DNA from: Neonectria sp. B-13
Taxonomy: Eukaryota > Ascomycota > Sordariomycetes > Hypocreales > Nectriaceae
Length of the DNA: 64,000 bases
Direction: 5' to 3'
Assembly (NCBI GenBank): GCA_002682825.1
Contig: NOKP01000039.1
Span: forward strand, 62,001-126,000
The notes beneath the pieces are model-generated. The model saw nothing but the letters and a program-made list of their open reading frames with translations. It was not told where the DNA came from and ran no database searches. A program made the translations under genes and the position numbers. Every line of letters starts with the position of its first letter. Position 1 is the first letter of the stretch. Of the stretch, positions 47,419 to 56,849 are shown piece by piece.

Positions 47419-48499
47419 TTTCAAAGACGTCAGGATACCAGGCCCCCAGAACAGGACCAGCACGGTGTTCGGGAGGGGCGGGTATTGGCGTAGAATAGAA
47501 GAAAGGACGGAACCCATAGACAAATGTAACACTATTGGTGGCAGGGATCCCTTCCACCACCAATTGCCAAATTTAGACGGGTGGTGACGGGACACTACGA
47601 ATAGAGCCCAGACAAACGACTAATTGTACAGTACACACGCTACAAGGCAAAGCAGAGTCCATAAATTGAGTCGGTCGCGACATGGTCATCGGGATTGTCG
47701 ACCACAACTGCAAGTAGCTGGCCTTTGCCGGAGTCGTTTAGTGGGTATCCTAAGTATGTAGTCAGTCATTCAGTCAATTCGTCTGCGGTTGAGTAGCATG
47801 TGAAAGTGAGGTAGAAACTACCCTAGCATCACTTGCTGCTATGTACGGAGTAGGGTGTGTGGTATCTTGGGGTTAGGTAAGCAACTCGTCCCGTTTAGGA
47901 ATTCAGCTTCAGCACTTCTGCACCACTAGTTATGCATAGAGTACGTCATCGTGCCACGTCCAGGTTGGCTACCGTTTTCAAGCACACATCGCGATGATGA
48001 ATGACGATCTCGATGATGCTGGGGCTAATTACCGATGACGACGGTGGTGGTGAGGATGATGAGACCTGCTCCGCCTGGGGGTGGCCGACCTCTGGTCACA
48101 ACGGGGTCGGCAGCCACTCCAGCGCCCTCCTGGAAGCTTTCAGGTTTGCAAACAAAGACAGTGCCTGCCGAGGTGGGTAGTACTGGATGTAGCACCTGCA
48201 CTTGCCGCAGTTTGATCAATCAACATCGAGGAAGGTTCCAGCCACTCCAACTCCAGTGACGTTATTGATTCTTCTGCCGTGACTCGCCTCCGTCCAACTG
48301 TTTTTGTTGAACCGCATTGCACTTGCACATTCTTCCTTCACCCTACCTCCTCCACTTCTCCTACTTCGACCAACAAAACTTCCTTCCTCCCACCTTTCAC
48401 TTCTTCCCTAAACACTTCACGAAGCCTCGCACTACTCGAGCGCCTTTATCACATCCTCGCCATCACGCATCTGGCTTACAGCAGCCTGCACAACCGAAG
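47419..48499. other. Intergenic between RPT5 and the Ish1-like gene
   Basis: About 1.1 kb. The final ~200 bases are CT-rich (ccttcaccctacctcctcc), a usual fungal core-promoter/leader texture. No gene is supported. Confidence 0.5.
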
Positions 48500-50283
48500 A
48501 TGAGGTTCCTCAACGCCGTTCTGGCTGTAGCGGTGTCTACCAACTGCGTCACCGCCAGCACCTGGCTCCCCGGTTCCAAGACTTGTAGGTGTATTCTGAA
48601 CGTGGTATGCACCGCCTGAAATCATACTGACAGGGATCCCAGTATACAACAAATGGCATGAGACCGAGCTGGAGCGTTGGCTCTCCGATCACGATATCCC
48701 ATACCCTACTCCCGCCGATCGCAAGGATCTGGAAACGCTCGTTGGGAAAAGCTGGGAGGACTATGCTGTTGCTCCATACAGTAGCTGGGATACAGCAGAC
48801 CTGAGTGCCTACCTTCAGGCCAAGGGCAAGGAAACACGGGATGACGCTGCCGCCACACGAGACAACCTCGTCTCTCAGGTCAAAGCAAACTGGTATGAGA
48901 GCGAGGAGAATGCCTACCATGGGTGGGCTAGCGTCAAGGACTGGATCCTGGACACGTGGACCGATAGTCAGCTCAAGGCATTCTGTGACAAACACAGCAT
49001 CCCAGGTACGCTTACTGCCAAATGGTGGTTTCTACCCCAAGCTCTACATCACCTCACTGACCATTTCCAAAGTCCCTCAGCCTCGGCACCGTGATACGCT
49101 CCTCCAGAAGGCGCGATCCAATTACGAGACAGTTGCCAAGAAGGCAGACCAGGCCACTTCTTATCCAGGTAACTGGCTATACGAGACTTGGACTGAATCT
49201 GACCTCAAGGGGTGGCTCGACACCCACGGGTTCCCAGCTCCTCAGCCCACCACCCGCGACAAGTTGATCGCCTCCGTCCGCCGCAATTCGCGTCTCGCCT
49301 ATCTCAGGGCTCAAGACCAGGCTGCCAGTGCAACTGCCAGTGCTCAAGCTGCTTATGCAACACTCACTGACATGATCATTGATGCTTGGGGCGAGTCTCA
49401 GCTCAAGGAATTCTGCGACAAGAATGGCATCTCGGTTCCTCAGGGTACGAAGGCCAACGAGCTCCGCGCTTTGGTGCGAAAGAATCGAGCTTCGATCCTT
49501 GGGGACAACGTTGCTGGTCAAGCTTCTTCCGCATTTGGCGCGGCCACCTCAAACGCGCAGAACCAGTACGCCAAGGCCACAGATAGTGCGTCACTAGCTG
49601 CGCAAGACGTTTTCAACCAGGCAGTTTCGGCATGGTCCGATACTAGACTCAAGGCATACCTCGACGCTCGTGGTATTCCCGTGCCCCAGGGTTCCAAGAA
49701 GAACGAGCTCGAAGCCCTCGTTCGCAAGCACTCCCACCAAGCCGCTTCGGGGTGGAATGCGTGGACTTTCGACGACTTCAGTTATGATAACCTGAAGAAG
49801 TATCTCGTCAAAAACGGAGACGCTGTCGCTAAGAAGGCTGCTGAAAAGAAGGATTCTACTCGTGACGAGCTTGTCAGTGCCGCCCAATCTGCTTATTCTT
49901 CGGCATCCACGGCTGGGGGCGCCGATTACGCTTCGGCCACCCGCTACATTGCCTCCGTCACGGAGGCTGCCAAACAGCACACTTTCGACACTTGGTCCGA
50001 ATCGGATCTCAAGGCTTATCTCGATAGCTATGGCATCCCCGTTCCCCAGGGATCTAAGTTGGACGATCTGAAGTCTCAGGCCCGAAAACAATCGACCTAC
50101 TTCAAATACGGTACCTCTTCCCCCGGAGGCACACTACTTGCTAAGCTTGGTGAGAGCGCTAGAAATGGGTGGAACTGGGTCGCAAACCAATTGAGTTTGG
50201 GTAGTGATGCCGCCCAGCAGAAGCTTGCCGAGACTGGAGAGGAAGCCCAGGCAAAGGCGAAGCAAGTCAAAGAAGACCTGTAA
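48500..50283 (+). CDS. Ish1/Msc1-repeat protein with signal peptide (stress-response, nuclear-envelope/ER type)
   Basis: Three exons: 48500..48584, 48634..49005, 49073..50283; 555 residues. A signal peptide (MRFLNAVLAVAVSTNCVTAS) is followed by about eight degenerate Ish1 repeats of the form W-[ST]-[DE]-S-x-LKAYLDxxGIPVPQG[ST]K...L. Examples: WHETELERWLSDHDIPYP, WTDSQLKAFCDKHSIPVPQ, WGESQLKEFCDKNGISVPQG, WSDTRLKAYLDARGIPVPQG, WSESDLKAYLDSYGIPVPQG. Spacers between repeats are Ala/Gln-rich helices (ATASAQAAYATL, SLAAQDVFNQAVSA). The C-terminus is charged and helical (KLAETGEEAQAKAKQVKEDL). The family includes fission-yeast Ish1 (stress-responsive, nuclear envelope) and budding-yeast Msc1. No transmembrane helix besides the signal peptide is evident. 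Confidence 0.9.
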
Positions 50284-50688
50284 AGATGTGTTCCTTACAT
50301 CTTGGGGCGGTTGGTACAGGGCGCGCACATAAAAGAGCTTTGCAATTGATTAAAATGGACGGAACAGGCAGGGGGGGTTTTGCCAATACGCTGACTTTCG
50401 TTTTCGACTAATGTTGTGTTGTGGTGGCCCATACCAGAGATTTCATGAAATTAAATTACGAGTTGACTCGTACGTGTGGATATTTCAATCGTTTTGTGAT
50501 GTAATTCTTTCGCAAAGCCTACTCCTTACAGGTATGGTAAGTGAAACATACCACTCAAAACCTGAGGGCTTGATGTGATGTAATGTGTGACTTTTTTTTT
50601 TCTATGAATCCTAACGCCATGTCCTGTACCCTTGCCTTGAAGCTTGAACGCAGTCCAGTTACCACTCTCAGAGCTGCAACCCCATTCC
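50284..50688. other. Convergent spacer
   Basis: About 400 bases between the ends of the Ish1-repeat gene and ERB1. It contains G- and T-homopolymer runs (50371-50380 and 50591-50602). No gene. Confidence 0.5.
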
Positions 50689-53024
50689 TTATGCCCACAG
50701 CCTGCAAGTTCCATCCGCGCCGGCACTAATGCACCATGCCTGCTTTGGGTGCCAGTCAACATCGAGGACTCCCAGTTTGTTGACCACCTTGTGTCCCCTC
50801 AGCATCTTAACCGGGACGATGGTGGCGTTCTCCATCAAGTCACTAACGACCTTGCCGTGGAAAATTTGGAGAGTTCCGTCGTCGCTGGCATCTGCAAAGA
50901 GTGGCAAGCTTCGATGGTACTTAACAGCTCTGATGGCCTCTGCGTGGAATCTCATTGTTTTGTACGGGCGGGATGATAGGTCGAGGTCGTGCCAGAGCAA
51001 TCTTCGGTCGTAGGAGCCCACGATGAGATTGTCACCGCCAGGATGCACGTCGAAAGACGATATCCAGCGGGCACCAGGCTGGATCGCCTTCACAAGCTCC
51101 TGCCTCTGCAGGTCGTAGCATCGAATCATACGTTGGGTCGCAACAAAGAAGAGCGGTCTCGACGGGTGGAACTGAGCCGTCTGGGCCAGGCCAGGCAGAC
51201 GCCGGAAGGGAATTTGACTCAGGTGCTTGGAGAGAGTGTGGATAGCAACGGAGCTCCGTTGTCCAGTCGGCGAGACCGAGCAAAGGAAATCGCCGCGCCT
51301 ATGCCAGCTGATGACTTTGATGACAGACCGGACGGTGGCCTTCAAGAGGACGCCCGCTTCCTCCAGCTTGGTTCCCGGTCTCGACCACTTCGCAGGAGGT
51401 TCCTTTTTGGAAGCCCCGGTGTTGGCAGGTTGAGCGCCGTTGGTCGCGTATCCAAAGCCAGCATCAAGGGCTTCTCGGCTAGCCTTTTCCGCAGCATCGC
51501 TGGCAAAAGATGGGATCATGAAGAAGAGATCCTCGCCCACAGCCGCTGCCAGAATAAAAGTTTCCTTGTTGGGTCTCCATCGGACCATGTTGACTGGCTC
51601 TTCGCTGCTGAGTTTGACAGTCCATTCCTGGTGGCCATTCAGTCCCCAGACGCGGACAGTCCCATCATCGCCTCCAGAAGCCACCCATTCTCCGTCAGGA
51701 CTAAATGCGACCGTCCGAACACGGCCCTCATGACCGCGGAATATTGTCTGACCCAGTGTAGGGAATGGCTTGAGGTCTTCTGGGCGGGGCAGTTTTGGCA
51801 GAAGCGAGTTCGGATCGATGTTGAGCCGGTTCTTTCGCACTCGGGGGGCCAGATAGAGGTCCAGGCATCTCTCGAATCGCTCCTTGACAAATTCCCCGTA
51901 GCCGGGCACTTTGCGGAGGGAATCAAACTTGGCAGGAAGATATTCCTTCTCCCGTTCTTCTGGCTCCATGTTCTTCCAGGCTTCCTTCTCCTCCTCTGTC
52001 GGTAAATACTCAGGTGGGGGGTTATAGCTCAGGTCGTAGCCAGGAGGGGCGAGCTTGGGGGCTGGGATGTTCATAACGTGAGGCTCTTGAGGTTCCTCGT
52101 TGGCCCAGACGTCGTAGTAGGTGTCTTCCTTCTCATCCTCCTCTCGTTGCCGTTCCTCGCGCGGCTTGTACGGCAATATCCTCCCCTCCTTGATTGCGCG
52201 AACCATCTTCGCTACTCGTTTGGCCTCGTGCTTGGAGGGCACGAATCGCCGTTTGGGCTCCGGGGCTGCGCTGAGTGGCATCTTCTCCTCAATACTGGTG
52301 AAGTATGGCACCATGTCCTGAAAGCAAGTTAGTGTGCTTGTTTGCTTTATGTCAGATCGTGAGCGCGACTTACTGCGTATTGATCGTAGCCCTCCTCTGG
52401 GACCTCGGCCATTTGAAGACGGCGCAGGAGCTCTAGTTCATCCTGGCTGAGGTTCAACGGCTTTCCAGTTTCCGGGTCAGTCAGGCCAGTCCATCCCTTG
52501 GGAATCTCGATGCTGTCGAGTAGGGCATCCAGAGCCTCGCCAGTGGCCGGCCGCATGATTTTCTTGCCGTTGATATCGTAGCCAATGTGCGGGTACGAGT
52601 CGTAGAAGGACAGAGGGATGTCTCCGATGGTGTTGACCGGCCCTTGGGCATCTGAGTCGTCGCTGTCGTAGACGGGATCTACCTCAGCATACTCGTATCG
52701 CTCCCGGCCATTGGCATCTGTGACGACACGATAATTAGGCTCATCAGCCTCGTCGTTGACGTCTCGAGTATCCCAATGTCCGCCGCCGTTCTCTGACAGG
52801 CCATCCTGGCTATGCGCATCTTCATCCTCGTCCTCGTCTTCGTCCTCATCGTCCTCTTGTGTAGAGTCGTCGGCAATTTCGTCCTCCAGTTCACTGCCCT
52901 CAGGTCCAGATTCATCGTCGCTCTGAGACAACACGCCGTCGAGCTCAATATCCGCAAGATCGTCTTCAGGAACGACCACCTCTGAGAGGCCTTTCCGTTT
53001 GCGGGAGGACACGAGTGGCGCCAT
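50689..53024 (-). CDS. ERB1: Ribosome biogenesis protein Erb1 (BOP1)
   Basis: Two exons on the minus strand: 53024..52374 and 52317..50689; 759 residues. The N-terminus is acidic ([19 protein letters not shown], a GAD/GED repeat). The BOP1 N-terminal domain follows: [39 protein letters not shown] and [20 protein letters not shown]. The C-terminal WD40 propeller starts at [20 protein letters not shown] and includes [38 protein letters not shown] and the final blade ending CRLWA. Erb1 acts in the PeBoW complex (with Nop7 and Ytm1) in 60S maturation. The start ATG 53024 is preferred over in-frame upstream sequence that lacks the typical MAP... N-terminus. This is the last gene before the AT-rich block. 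Confidence 0.95.
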
Positions 53025-53265
53025 TGGAGGTGAATTCGACAAGATGCTACGCCAACAAAATGTAGCTACACCAACTGCGACTGTAGATTGACTTTTTTTT
53101 TTTCCTCTGGTCTTGAGTGGAAAAAAGATTGGGCCTAAGCTATTCTGCCGGGCTTGGCACAAAGGCGGTGAATGTGGGGTTTACTGCGCATGCAAACATG
53201 ATATGGCACTACGACCCAACTAGGAAAAACGGCATCCCCCCCCCCCCCACATTCAGACCATTCCT
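53025..53265. other. Boundary between gene-rich DNA and the AT-rich block
   Basis: About 240 bases of ordinary composition with a 12-C run at 53236-53247. Right of ~53265 composition changes within a few tens of bases to very AT-rich. Confidence 0.6.
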
Positions 53266-53442
53266 ATTCTAAACCATTTTCCTATTATATTAATTAAATC
53301 ACTTAGTTTAAACATATAGTATAATAATACTTATTAATCATTAGAGTTTATAATTAATTATATAAAATAACTTTCTAAATTATACTATAGTCTAATAAGC
53401 TCTTATTAAGTTATATCTATAGGCTCTTATATAACCTATATA

Positions 53443-53580
53443 GTACTATTAAAACTACTATTTAAATTACTATTTCTACTTATCTATAATTATATTAAAT
53501 TATATATTTCTTTTGCTTAAGCTTAATAGAAGGATAGATCTTTAGATTTTAAACCTAATTATTAACTTTTACTCTCTTTA
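53443..53580 (+). repeat. Recurring ~135-bp module, copy 1
   Basis: Core agatctttagattttaaacc followed by taattattaacttttac. Related copies lie at about 56056-56190, 58561-58700 (plus) and 61064-61199, 61215-61345 (minus). The less mutated copies keep the ggatagatctttggatttt form. Confidence 0.8.
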
Positions 53581-53710
53581 GCTTCCTAGAACTCTTTCTA
53601 TTAAATCCCTCTATATAGCTTTATAATTAATATTAAAAATAATTATAATAAGATTCCTTTAGTTTCCAATATATTATTTCTTTAGCTATAGATTAATTAG
53701 AATAATATTA

Positions 53711-53910
53711 TATAAGGGTTAGTATAGTATAACTAACCTTACAATAGACCAATCCAGCCATTAGACTAAAAAGATCAACCAATCCTAGTAAGCTATATTA
53801 CTGGACCATACTATACAATAGGTTATAAAGAGTTGGGACCTTACAGCATACAGTAGCAAGCCCTACAGCGAGCCTACAGCTCCAGCCGGGCCCACGGCCA
53901 GCTCTTTACA
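53711..53910 (-). repeat. 3' LTR of TRIM copy 1, GC-preserved
   Basis: 200 bp, aligned end to end with the repeats at 54707, 55154 and 55664 (the latter two inverted). It retains ccaatccagcc, cagctctttaca and other C-rich segments. Confidence 0.85.
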
Positions 53911-53949
53911 ATTATCCCCCCCTTCCAATCAGTGCGTCCTGAGCTGACT

Positions 53950-53965
53950 GTAATCAACTGTGCGG
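53950..53965. repeat. Left 16-bp target-site duplication of the SINE-like insertion
   Basis: gtaatcaactgtgcgg, identical to 54439-54454. A single copy with three transitions is present at the matching place of TRIM copy 2 (55609-55624, inverted). Confidence 0.9.
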
Positions 53966-54042
53966 TTCCGTGGCGTAGTGGTTACACGCTTGGAATCCCC
54001 CCGCGCAAGCGAGGGGTCGTTGGTTCGAACCCAGCCGGAATC
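53964..54042 (+). other. tRNA-derived head of the SINE-like element with Pol III A and B boxes
   Basis: Folds as a tRNA shell: acceptor 53964-53970 with 54036-54042 (7 bp, one G-T), D stem 53973-53976 with 53986-53989, T arm 54019-54023 with 54031-54035 around loop ttcgaac. A box tggcgtagtgg (53971-53981) and B box ggttcgaaccc (54022-54032) fit the Pol III consensus. The anticodon region is 29 nt rather than about 23 and forms no normal 5-bp stem with 7-nt loop; the best pairing is cgcttg with caagcg and a 13-nt loop. The 5' and 3' parts resemble fungal tRNA-Val. So it is a tRNA-like Pol III promoter rather than a functional tRNA gene. Confidence 0.8.
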
Positions 54043-54438
54043 AACCTTCCTACTAGTAGGAAGGAACCCCCCCCCTTGGGTCAATAGGGACCGGTCCAAG
54101 CAGTCATGTGACACCGTATCACGTGGCTGTAGAAAACCAACCGGCCTGGCAGTGGCGTGCCGTTACACCGGAATTGTTTACTCATTGTTGATTCGCTAAT
54201 GAGTTTGAGTTGCCTGTCTGGGCCTAGCAATAGGACCAATTAGGGGCGCGGGGTTTTCTCTCCTTGCAAAAAAGGGGTTTCCTCGGTGTTTAGTCACCCC
54301 CTGGGAGATGTTAGAGAGGCAAACTAAGCCGGATTGGGACAGGATCGGGTTTGAAGGGCCTCCGGATAGTGGTTAGTGGTGGTTTGGAACCCCCTTGTAT
54401 TAGGAGCACACATTATCTAGCAATTGACCTTGTTCAAA
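53966..54438 (+). mobile_element. SINE-like retroelement (tRNA-headed, about 473 bp) inserted in TRIM copy 1
   Basis: Bounded precisely by the perfect 16-bp direct repeat gtaatcaactgtgcgg. It starts with the tRNA-like Pol III promoter, continues with a GC-balanced body that shows no RIP pattern and no open frame of note, and ends with a short A-ending tail (ttgttcaaa) rather than a long poly(A). A perfect 20-bp palindrome cctactagtagg centred at 54054-54055 (arms 54045-54064) lies just after the tRNA head. The homologous position in TRIM copy 2 lacks the insert and carries one target copy. Length and design match fungal tRNA-derived SINEs, but family identity is not known. Confidence 0.82.
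54045..54064. repeat. Perfect 20-bp palindrome
   Basis: ccttcctactagtaggaagg reads identically on both strands, directly behind the tRNA-like head of the SINE-like element. Confidence 0.95.
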
Positions 54439-54454
54439 GTAATCAACTGTGCGG
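54439..54454. repeat. Right 16-bp target-site duplication of the SINE-like insertion
   Basis: gtaatcaactgtgcgg, identical to 53950-53965. Downstream sequence (gtaactagtgctgctatag) resumes the TRIM interior. Confidence 0.9.
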
Positions 54455-54706
54455 GTAACTAGTGCTGCTATAGCCTAGCAGCCTGTGCTTATACAGTGAT
54501 TGGAGGGCTTGGCCAGTCTTCAGCCAATTAAGGTAACTACTATTGTTAACCCCTAGGGCCCTAGCTGTAGCTGTTAGCTATAGTAAGGGTAGGCCCTTAT
54601 AAGCTAGTAGCCTATTGTAATTATAAGGATCTTTTCTATGGTTAAGCCTATAGCTTAAATGTATAACCTTCTATATAGCTACTAACCTAATGTATACTAG
54701 GATAAT

Positions 54707-54906
54707 TATAAGAGTTAGTATAGTATAATTAACCTTATAATAGACTAATCTAGCTATTAGGCTAAAAAGATTAACTAATCCTAATAAGTTATATTATTAG
54801 ATTATATTATATAATAGGTTATAAAGAGTTAGGACTTTATAGTATATAGTAGTAAGCCTTATAGTAAGCTTATAGCTTTAGTTAGGCCTATAGCTAGCTC
54901 TTTATA
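54707..54906 (-). repeat. 5' LTR of TRIM copy 1, heavily C-to-T/G-to-A mutated
   Basis: Same 200-bp unit as 53711-53910. Essentially all differences are transitions, many at CpA (ccaatc to ctaatc, tccag to tctag, gatcaac to gattaac) or TpG. Confidence 0.85.
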
Positions 54907-54911
54907 TATTA

Positions 54912-55148
54912 TTTATTAATTATATAATTTATAAGATATAAATAAAATTATATAGCTTTTTAAGAAACTTTTTCTTTATATTAGTAATATTATTATTTCT
55001 TTTTAGCTTTTTAGCTAGTTTCTTTAGAAAAAACTATTCTATTATAGTTTATTAAGTTATTATTATATTAAATTTTATTTTATTTTATAATAGAATATTA
55101 TAATTAAAGATTATTAATTAAACTAATTTCTTAAGTTTAAAATACTTA
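54912..55148. repeat. Host-transposon segment between the two TRIM copies
   Basis: AT-rich stretch matching 58.85-59.06 kb in order (ataagatataaataaaatta ... attaattaaactaatttctt). Its two ends abut the target duplications of the two TRIM copies, so both elements sit in one host copy. Confidence 0.75.
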
Positions 55149-55153
55149 ATTAT

Positions 55154-55355
55154 TGTAAAGAGCTGGCTGTGGGCCCAGCTGGAGCTGTAGGCTTACTGTA
55201 GGACTTGCTGCTGTGTGTACTATAAGGTCCTAACTCTTTATAATCTATTGTATAGTGCAGTCCAGTAATGCAGCTTACTAGGATTGGTTGATCTTTTTGG
55301 CCTAATGGCTGGATTGGTCTATTGTAAGGTTAGTTATACTATGCTAACCCTTACA
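55154..55355 (+). repeat. 5' LTR of TRIM copy 2
   Basis: 202 bp beginning tgtaaagagctggctgtggg and ending gctaacccttaca. It differs from 55664-55865 by scattered mainly C/T and G/A changes. Confidence 0.87.
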
Positions 55356-55663
55356 ATTATCCTAGTATGCGTTGGGTTAGTAGCTGTGCGGAAGGTTGTG
55401 CGTTCGAGCTGTAGGCTTGACCATAGAAAAGATCCTTATGACTATGATAGGCTGCTGGCTCATAGGGGCATACCCCCTGCTGTAGCCGACAGCTATAGCT
55501 GGGGCCCTGGGGGTTGACAATAGTGGTTACCTCAATTGGCTGGAGACTGGCCAAGCCCTCCAATCACTGCGTAGGTATGGGCTGCTGGGCTGTAGTGGTA
55601 CTGGTTACCTGTACAGTTGGTTACAGTCAGCTTGGGATGTGCTGATTGGAAGGGGAGGATAAT

Positions 55664-55865
55664 TGTAAAGAGCTGGCTGTGGGCCTGGCTGGAGCCGCAG
55701 GCTCGCCGTAGGGCTTGCCGCTGTGTGTGCTGCAAGGTCCTGACTCTTTATAATCTATTGTATAGTGCAGTCTAGTAATACAGCTTACTAGGATTGGTTA
55801 ATCTTTTTGGTCTAATAGTTGGATTGGTCTATTGTAAGGTTAGTTATACTATGCTAACCCTTATA
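55664..55865 (+). repeat. 3' LTR of TRIM copy 2
   Basis: 202 bp beginning tgtaaagagctggctgtggg and ending gctaacccttata. Followed by the ATTAT duplication. Confidence 0.87.
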
Positions 55866-56055
55866 ATTATAAGCTATTTTATATACTTTAGATTAGACTT
55901 TTAAGTTATAATTTATAATATAAAAATAAAACTTAAATATTTTTTAAATTTATTATATATATTATATAAAAGCTTATATATATAGCTTAGTAAAAGCTTA
56001 TTAAACTATAATTTAAATATAATAGTTCTTAGTAGTATATACTTAGAGAAGTACT

Positions 56056-56190
56056 ATTGAAACTACTATTTGAACTACTGTTTCTACTTATCTATGATTG
56101 CACTAAACAGTCATATGTTTCCTTTGCTTAAGCTTAATAGAGGGATAGATCTTTGGATTTTAAACCTAATTATTAACTTTTACCCCTTCT
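56056..56190 (+). repeat. Recurring ~135-bp module, copy 2
   Basis: Contains actactgtttctacttatct, tttgcttaagcttaatagag and ggatagatctttggatttt. GC-preserved relative to copies 1 and 3. Confidence 0.8.
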
Positions 56191-56849
56191 ATAACAGCCA
56201 CTATCAGTCCGCTGACACTAGGAACAACCATTAGGCTTCTAACTCCCTCCGCCAAATCCCTCTATACAGCTTCATAACTAATGTTAAAGATGATCATAGG
56301 ATTCTCTTGCTTTCTAATGTATTACTCCTTTAATTGTAGGTTGGTTATTATAGTATTGCTTATTAGCTATATAATCTATGAGATATAGTTATTATGCTTT
56401 AGACTATTAATAAACCTCTTTTCTATATTAGTAGTATTACTATTCCTTTCTAGCTTTAAAGCTAGCCTCTTTAGAAAGACTTATTCTATTATAATCTATT
56501 AGGCTATTACTCTATTAAGCTAGATTCTATCTTATAGTAGGATATAATAATTAAAGACTATTAATTAGACTAATTCCTTAGTCTTAGGGTATTAATTAGT
56601 TTTAATCTCTTTTATATTTTATAGGTTAGACTTTTAAACTATAATTTATAGCTTAGAAATAAGGCTTAAATCTACTTAAAATAGGCTATATAGATTATAT
56701 AAGAGCCTATAGGTATAGCTTAGTAAGGGCTTATTAGACTATAGTATAATTTAGAAGGAAGTAGTTATTTTATATAATTAGTTATATAGTCTTTATATTA
56801 TATAGAAGGTTAAATAGAATATAAAAGGGTAACCTAAAAAGTATAAAGG

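Larger units (their letters stand above)
53711..54906 (-). mobile_element. TRIM-like miniature LTR element, copy 1 (interrupted by a SINE-like insertion)
   Basis: Two direct 200-bp repeats (53711-53910 and 54707-54906) flank an internal part of about 307 bp once the 489-bp insertion (element plus one target copy) is subtracted. The repeats begin TG and end CA on the element strand (TGTAAAGAGC...CCCTTACA, here RIP-altered to TATA in places). The whole element is flanked by TATTA (53706-53710 and 54907-54911). Orientation is set by the purine tract (rc of tccccccccttcc at 53915-53927) next to the left repeat, which makes the left repeat the 3' LTR. No coding capacity. The left LTR is nearly unmutated; the right one has lost most of its C and G (for example ccaatccagcc becomes ctaatctagct). 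Confidence 0.85.
55154..55865 (+). mobile_element. TRIM-like miniature LTR element, copy 2 (uninterrupted)
   Basis: 712 bp: LTRs 55154-55355 and 55664-55865 (202 bp each, direct, TG...CA) around a 308-bp interior. Flanked by ATTAT (55149-55153 and 55866-55870). A purine tract ggaaggggagga (55648-55659) lies four bases before the 3' LTR, as a polypurine tract should. No gag or pol. A loose B-box-like gttcgagct (55402-55410) lies in the interior. No clear tRNA primer-binding site starting TGG is seen directly after the 5' LTR; self-priming or a diverged site is possible. The sequence is GC-richer than its surroundings and little RIP-mutated. Confidence 0.87.

Noticed and set aside
50989..52005. 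338-codon plus-strand frame opposite ERB1
   Set aside because: Lies wholly antisense to the WD40 region of ERB1 and has no domain or splice structure of its own.
53964..54042. Functional tRNA gene (Val-like)
   Set aside because: Acceptor, D and T arms fit, but the anticodon arm is wrong in length and pairing, and the sequence is the exact left end of an insertion with target duplication.
53711..55870. Four separate ~210-bp MITEs
   Set aside because: Pairs of repeats are direct, share an interior of constant length (307/308 bp) and only the outer edges carry matching 5-bp duplications, so two LTR-type elements explain the data better.
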